Shown in pieces: positions 5,494 through 6,787 of a stretch of DNA of 6,787 nt. The notes below the pieces were generated by a model, which saw nothing but the letters and a program-made list of their open reading frames with translations, was not told the DNA's origin and did no database searches. This stretch comes from an uncultured Bacteroidales bacterium (GTDB lineage: Bacteria > Bacteroidota > Bacteroidia > Bacteroidales > Paludibacteraceae), in NCBI GenBank assembly GCA_946615455.1, contig CAMOHN010000055.1:1-6787 (forward strand). Reading direction: 5' to 3'. Positions within the stretch are counted from its first letter, which is position 1; the number at the start of each line of letters is the position of its first letter. The translations under genes were made by a program, and so were the position numbers.

Positions 5494-6145
5494 CGAATAG
5501 TCGGAAAATATATTCAGCCTGTTGCTCGCGAGTCATGTTTGAGTTGTCCACCACCACGGCATCAGCGGCTTGACGAAGGGGACTCTCTTGACGGTGTGTG
5601 TCACGATAGTCACGGTCAAGCACATCGGCAAGAACATCTTCATAGCATGGATGTTCGCCTTTGGCAGTGAGTTCGTCGTACCGTCGTTGTGCCCTTACTT
5701 CGGGCGTGGCGGTGACAAACAATTTCAGTTCGGCATCAGGAAAAACGACTGTCCCTATATCGCGTCCGTCCATGACTATGCCTTTGTCCTGCCCCATGGC
5801 TTGTTGTTGTTCGACAAGAAACTGACGGACTTGACGAATGGGCGACACCTGTGACGCGCGATTGCCCACCTCCAGCGTGCGTATGCGCGCTTCCACATCT
5901 TGTCCATTGAGCAGTGTATGTTGGCTGCCGTCGTCCGTTCGCTGAAAAACTATGCGGATGTCGGGCAGAGCCGAGATGATTTGCTCTTCGGTGTCCAGTC
6001 CGTGCTCCATAGCATAGAGTGCTACGGCGCGATACATGGCACCGGTGTCTATATAACGATAGCCGGCATAGCCTGCCAACTGCTTGGCGATAGTGGACTT
6101 GCCGCAACCGGAATGACCGTCAATAGCCACAATGATTCGTTTCAT
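5477..6145 (-). CDS. cmk: (d)CMP kinase
   Basis: This 222-residue cytidylate kinase transfers phosphate from ATP to CMP or dCMP, recycling pyrimidine nucleotides for RNA, DNA and phospholipid synthesis. The P-loop GHSGCGKST (10-18) is the form found in Bacteroidota. YIDTGAMYRA (31-40) is the nucleotide-binding turn. GNRASQVSPIRQVR (94-107) and GIVMDGRDIGTVVFPDA (122-138) are CMP-binding blocks of bacterial Cmk. RDYRDTHRQESPL (178-190) forms the lid and its conserved Arg/Asp pattern, and the VVDNSNM segment comes near the end. The length is typical. It begins 15 bp after the porQ stop and overlaps ispH by 17 bp, so it sits in the middle of the leftward unit. Nothing is missing from the catalytic set that I can see. 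Confidence 0.97.
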   Translation of the reverse strand: MKRIIVAIDGHSGCGKSTIAKQLAGYAGYRYIDTGAMYRAVALYAMEHGLDTEEQIISALPDIRIVFQRTDDGSQHTLLNGQDVEARIRTLEVGNRASQVSPIRQVRQFLVEQQQAMGQDKGIVMDGRDIGTVVFPDAELKLFVTATPEVRAQRRYDELTAKGEHPCYEDVLADVLDRDYRDTHRQESPLRQAADAVVVDNSNMTREQQAEYIFRLFDDRIR

Positions 6146-6160
6146 ACTGAAGAAGTTTGA

Positions 6161-6787
6161 TTACTTGAACTGACGGATGTCTAAACCCAAAGATGCTTGG
6201 TAGGTGAAATTGCCCTTGGTGTATTGGCTAAAAGCAAAGCCAAGACGCACCATCTTGATTTTCACACCGGCACCAATGGCCAGTCCGGCAAGACTACGCT
6301 GGTCTTTGAGCTGCATTTCGGCACGATGACGGTGGTTGTAGCTCAGGGTGAGATAGAACTTCTCACTTTTGGGGCATATATCAATAAAGAAGATGGTGTG
6401 TCTGAACAGCATGTCATACCATTTGATGGCAGCCAGTTCAGCGGCAGGGAGATTGGTTCGCTCATAGTTCAACTGCCAGCGTTGCAGGTTGTGCATAGTC
6501 ATACCCAATCGGATGGGAGCATGGCGGAAGCGGTAGCTGAGCCCCAATTCGAGATTAAGAGGCAGTTGCTCACGGTGCTGTCCGCCTTCGTTGCTATACA
6601 AGCCTTTCAGTTGCCAACCGATGTTGCGCAGGGTCAGACCGATCTGAAAAAGCGAGTCGCGGGTATGAAAGTGCCCGCCGATATCGGCACCCAGGGCAAA
6701 CGAATTGTACGACTCATAGAACGACATGACGGGTTTCAGTCCCACGCCGACGGTTAACATCTGCCCCAGCGAGCCGGCGTACATAAG
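6161..6787 (-). CDS. porQ: Type IX secretion system protein PorQ, C-terminal part (5' end outside window)
   Basis: The visible C-terminal 208 codons of an outer-membrane beta-barrel protein continue past the window edge. The in-frame ATG at 6784 is preceded by an open Leu codon and is internal, since the full protein is over 300 residues in relatives I remember. The sequence alternates aromatic and small residues in amphipathic strands (ALGADIGGHF, FQIGLTLRNIGWQLKG, LELGLSYRF, RLGMTMHNLQRW). It ends with KFYLTLSYNHRHRAEMQLKDQRSLAGLAIGAGVKIKMVRLGFAFSQY, ordered as in PorQ. In Porphyromonas gingivalis, PorQ is part of the PorU-PorV-PorQ-PorZ attachment complex that processes type IX cargo and anchors it to A-LPS at the cell surface. 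It lies 15 bp upstream of cmk and appears to be cotranscribed with it. A related PorV/PorP-type barrel is the main alternative. Signal peptide and promoter are not in view. Confidence 0.82.
   Translation of the reverse strand, partial: LMYAGSLGQMLTVGVGLKPVMSFYESYNSFALGADIGGHFHTRDSLFQIGLTLRNIGWQLKGLYSNEGGQHREQLPLNLELGLSYRFRHAPIRLGMTMHNLQRWQLNYERTNLPAAELAAIKWYDMLFRHTIFFIDICPKSEKFYLTLSYNHRHRAEMQLKDQRSLAGLAIGAGVKIKMVRLGFAFSQYTKGNFTYQASLGLDIRQFK

Overview
The window looks like chromosomal DNA from a member of the Bacteroidota, most likely order Bacteroidales and plausibly family Prevotellaceae. The grounds are a partial type IX secretion gene (porQ), Bacteroidota-type XseA and CMP kinase sequences, a promoter matching the Bacteroidota form (TTTG, 20-nt spacer, TAnnTTTG), and the near absence of Shine-Dalgarno sequences. 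The family assignment is inference. Coding density is high. I see no tRNA, rRNA, CRISPR array, insertion sequence or phage gene.

Left part (1-1109): the 3' third of xseA (exonuclease VII large subunit) runs rightward. It meets a leftward gene for a cytoplasmic SGNH/GDSL hydrolase tail to tail, and the two stop codons overlap. No xseB follows xseA.

Divergent regulatory region (1110-1344): this 235-bp AT-rich stretch separates the hydrolase gene from a rightward gene for a membrane-anchored LytTR-type regulator with four membrane segments. It holds a very good leftward promoter for the hydrolase and a candidate rightward promoter for the regulator. It also holds four same-strand TGACWAA boxes phased every 19-21 bp, and a fifth inverted copy that makes a perfect 10-bp palindrome over the candidate regulator promoter. 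A box period near two helical turns is what LytTR proteins use, so I infer that the regulator controls itself and perhaps the hydrolase. This is the most interesting part of the window.

Right part (2161-6787): six leftward genes are packed with overlaps or gaps of 4-22 bp and probably form one transcription unit. In transcription order they are porQ (partial, type IX secretion), cmk (CMP kinase), ispH (last step of the MEP isoprenoid pathway), pfkA (6-phosphofructokinase), a threonine-aldolase-like PLP enzyme, and a small four-helix DMT-superfamily membrane protein (DUF486). The first four look like a conserved housekeeping block. The last two overlap by ATGA and look like a translationally coupled pair appended to it. 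The promoter of this unit lies to the right of the window.
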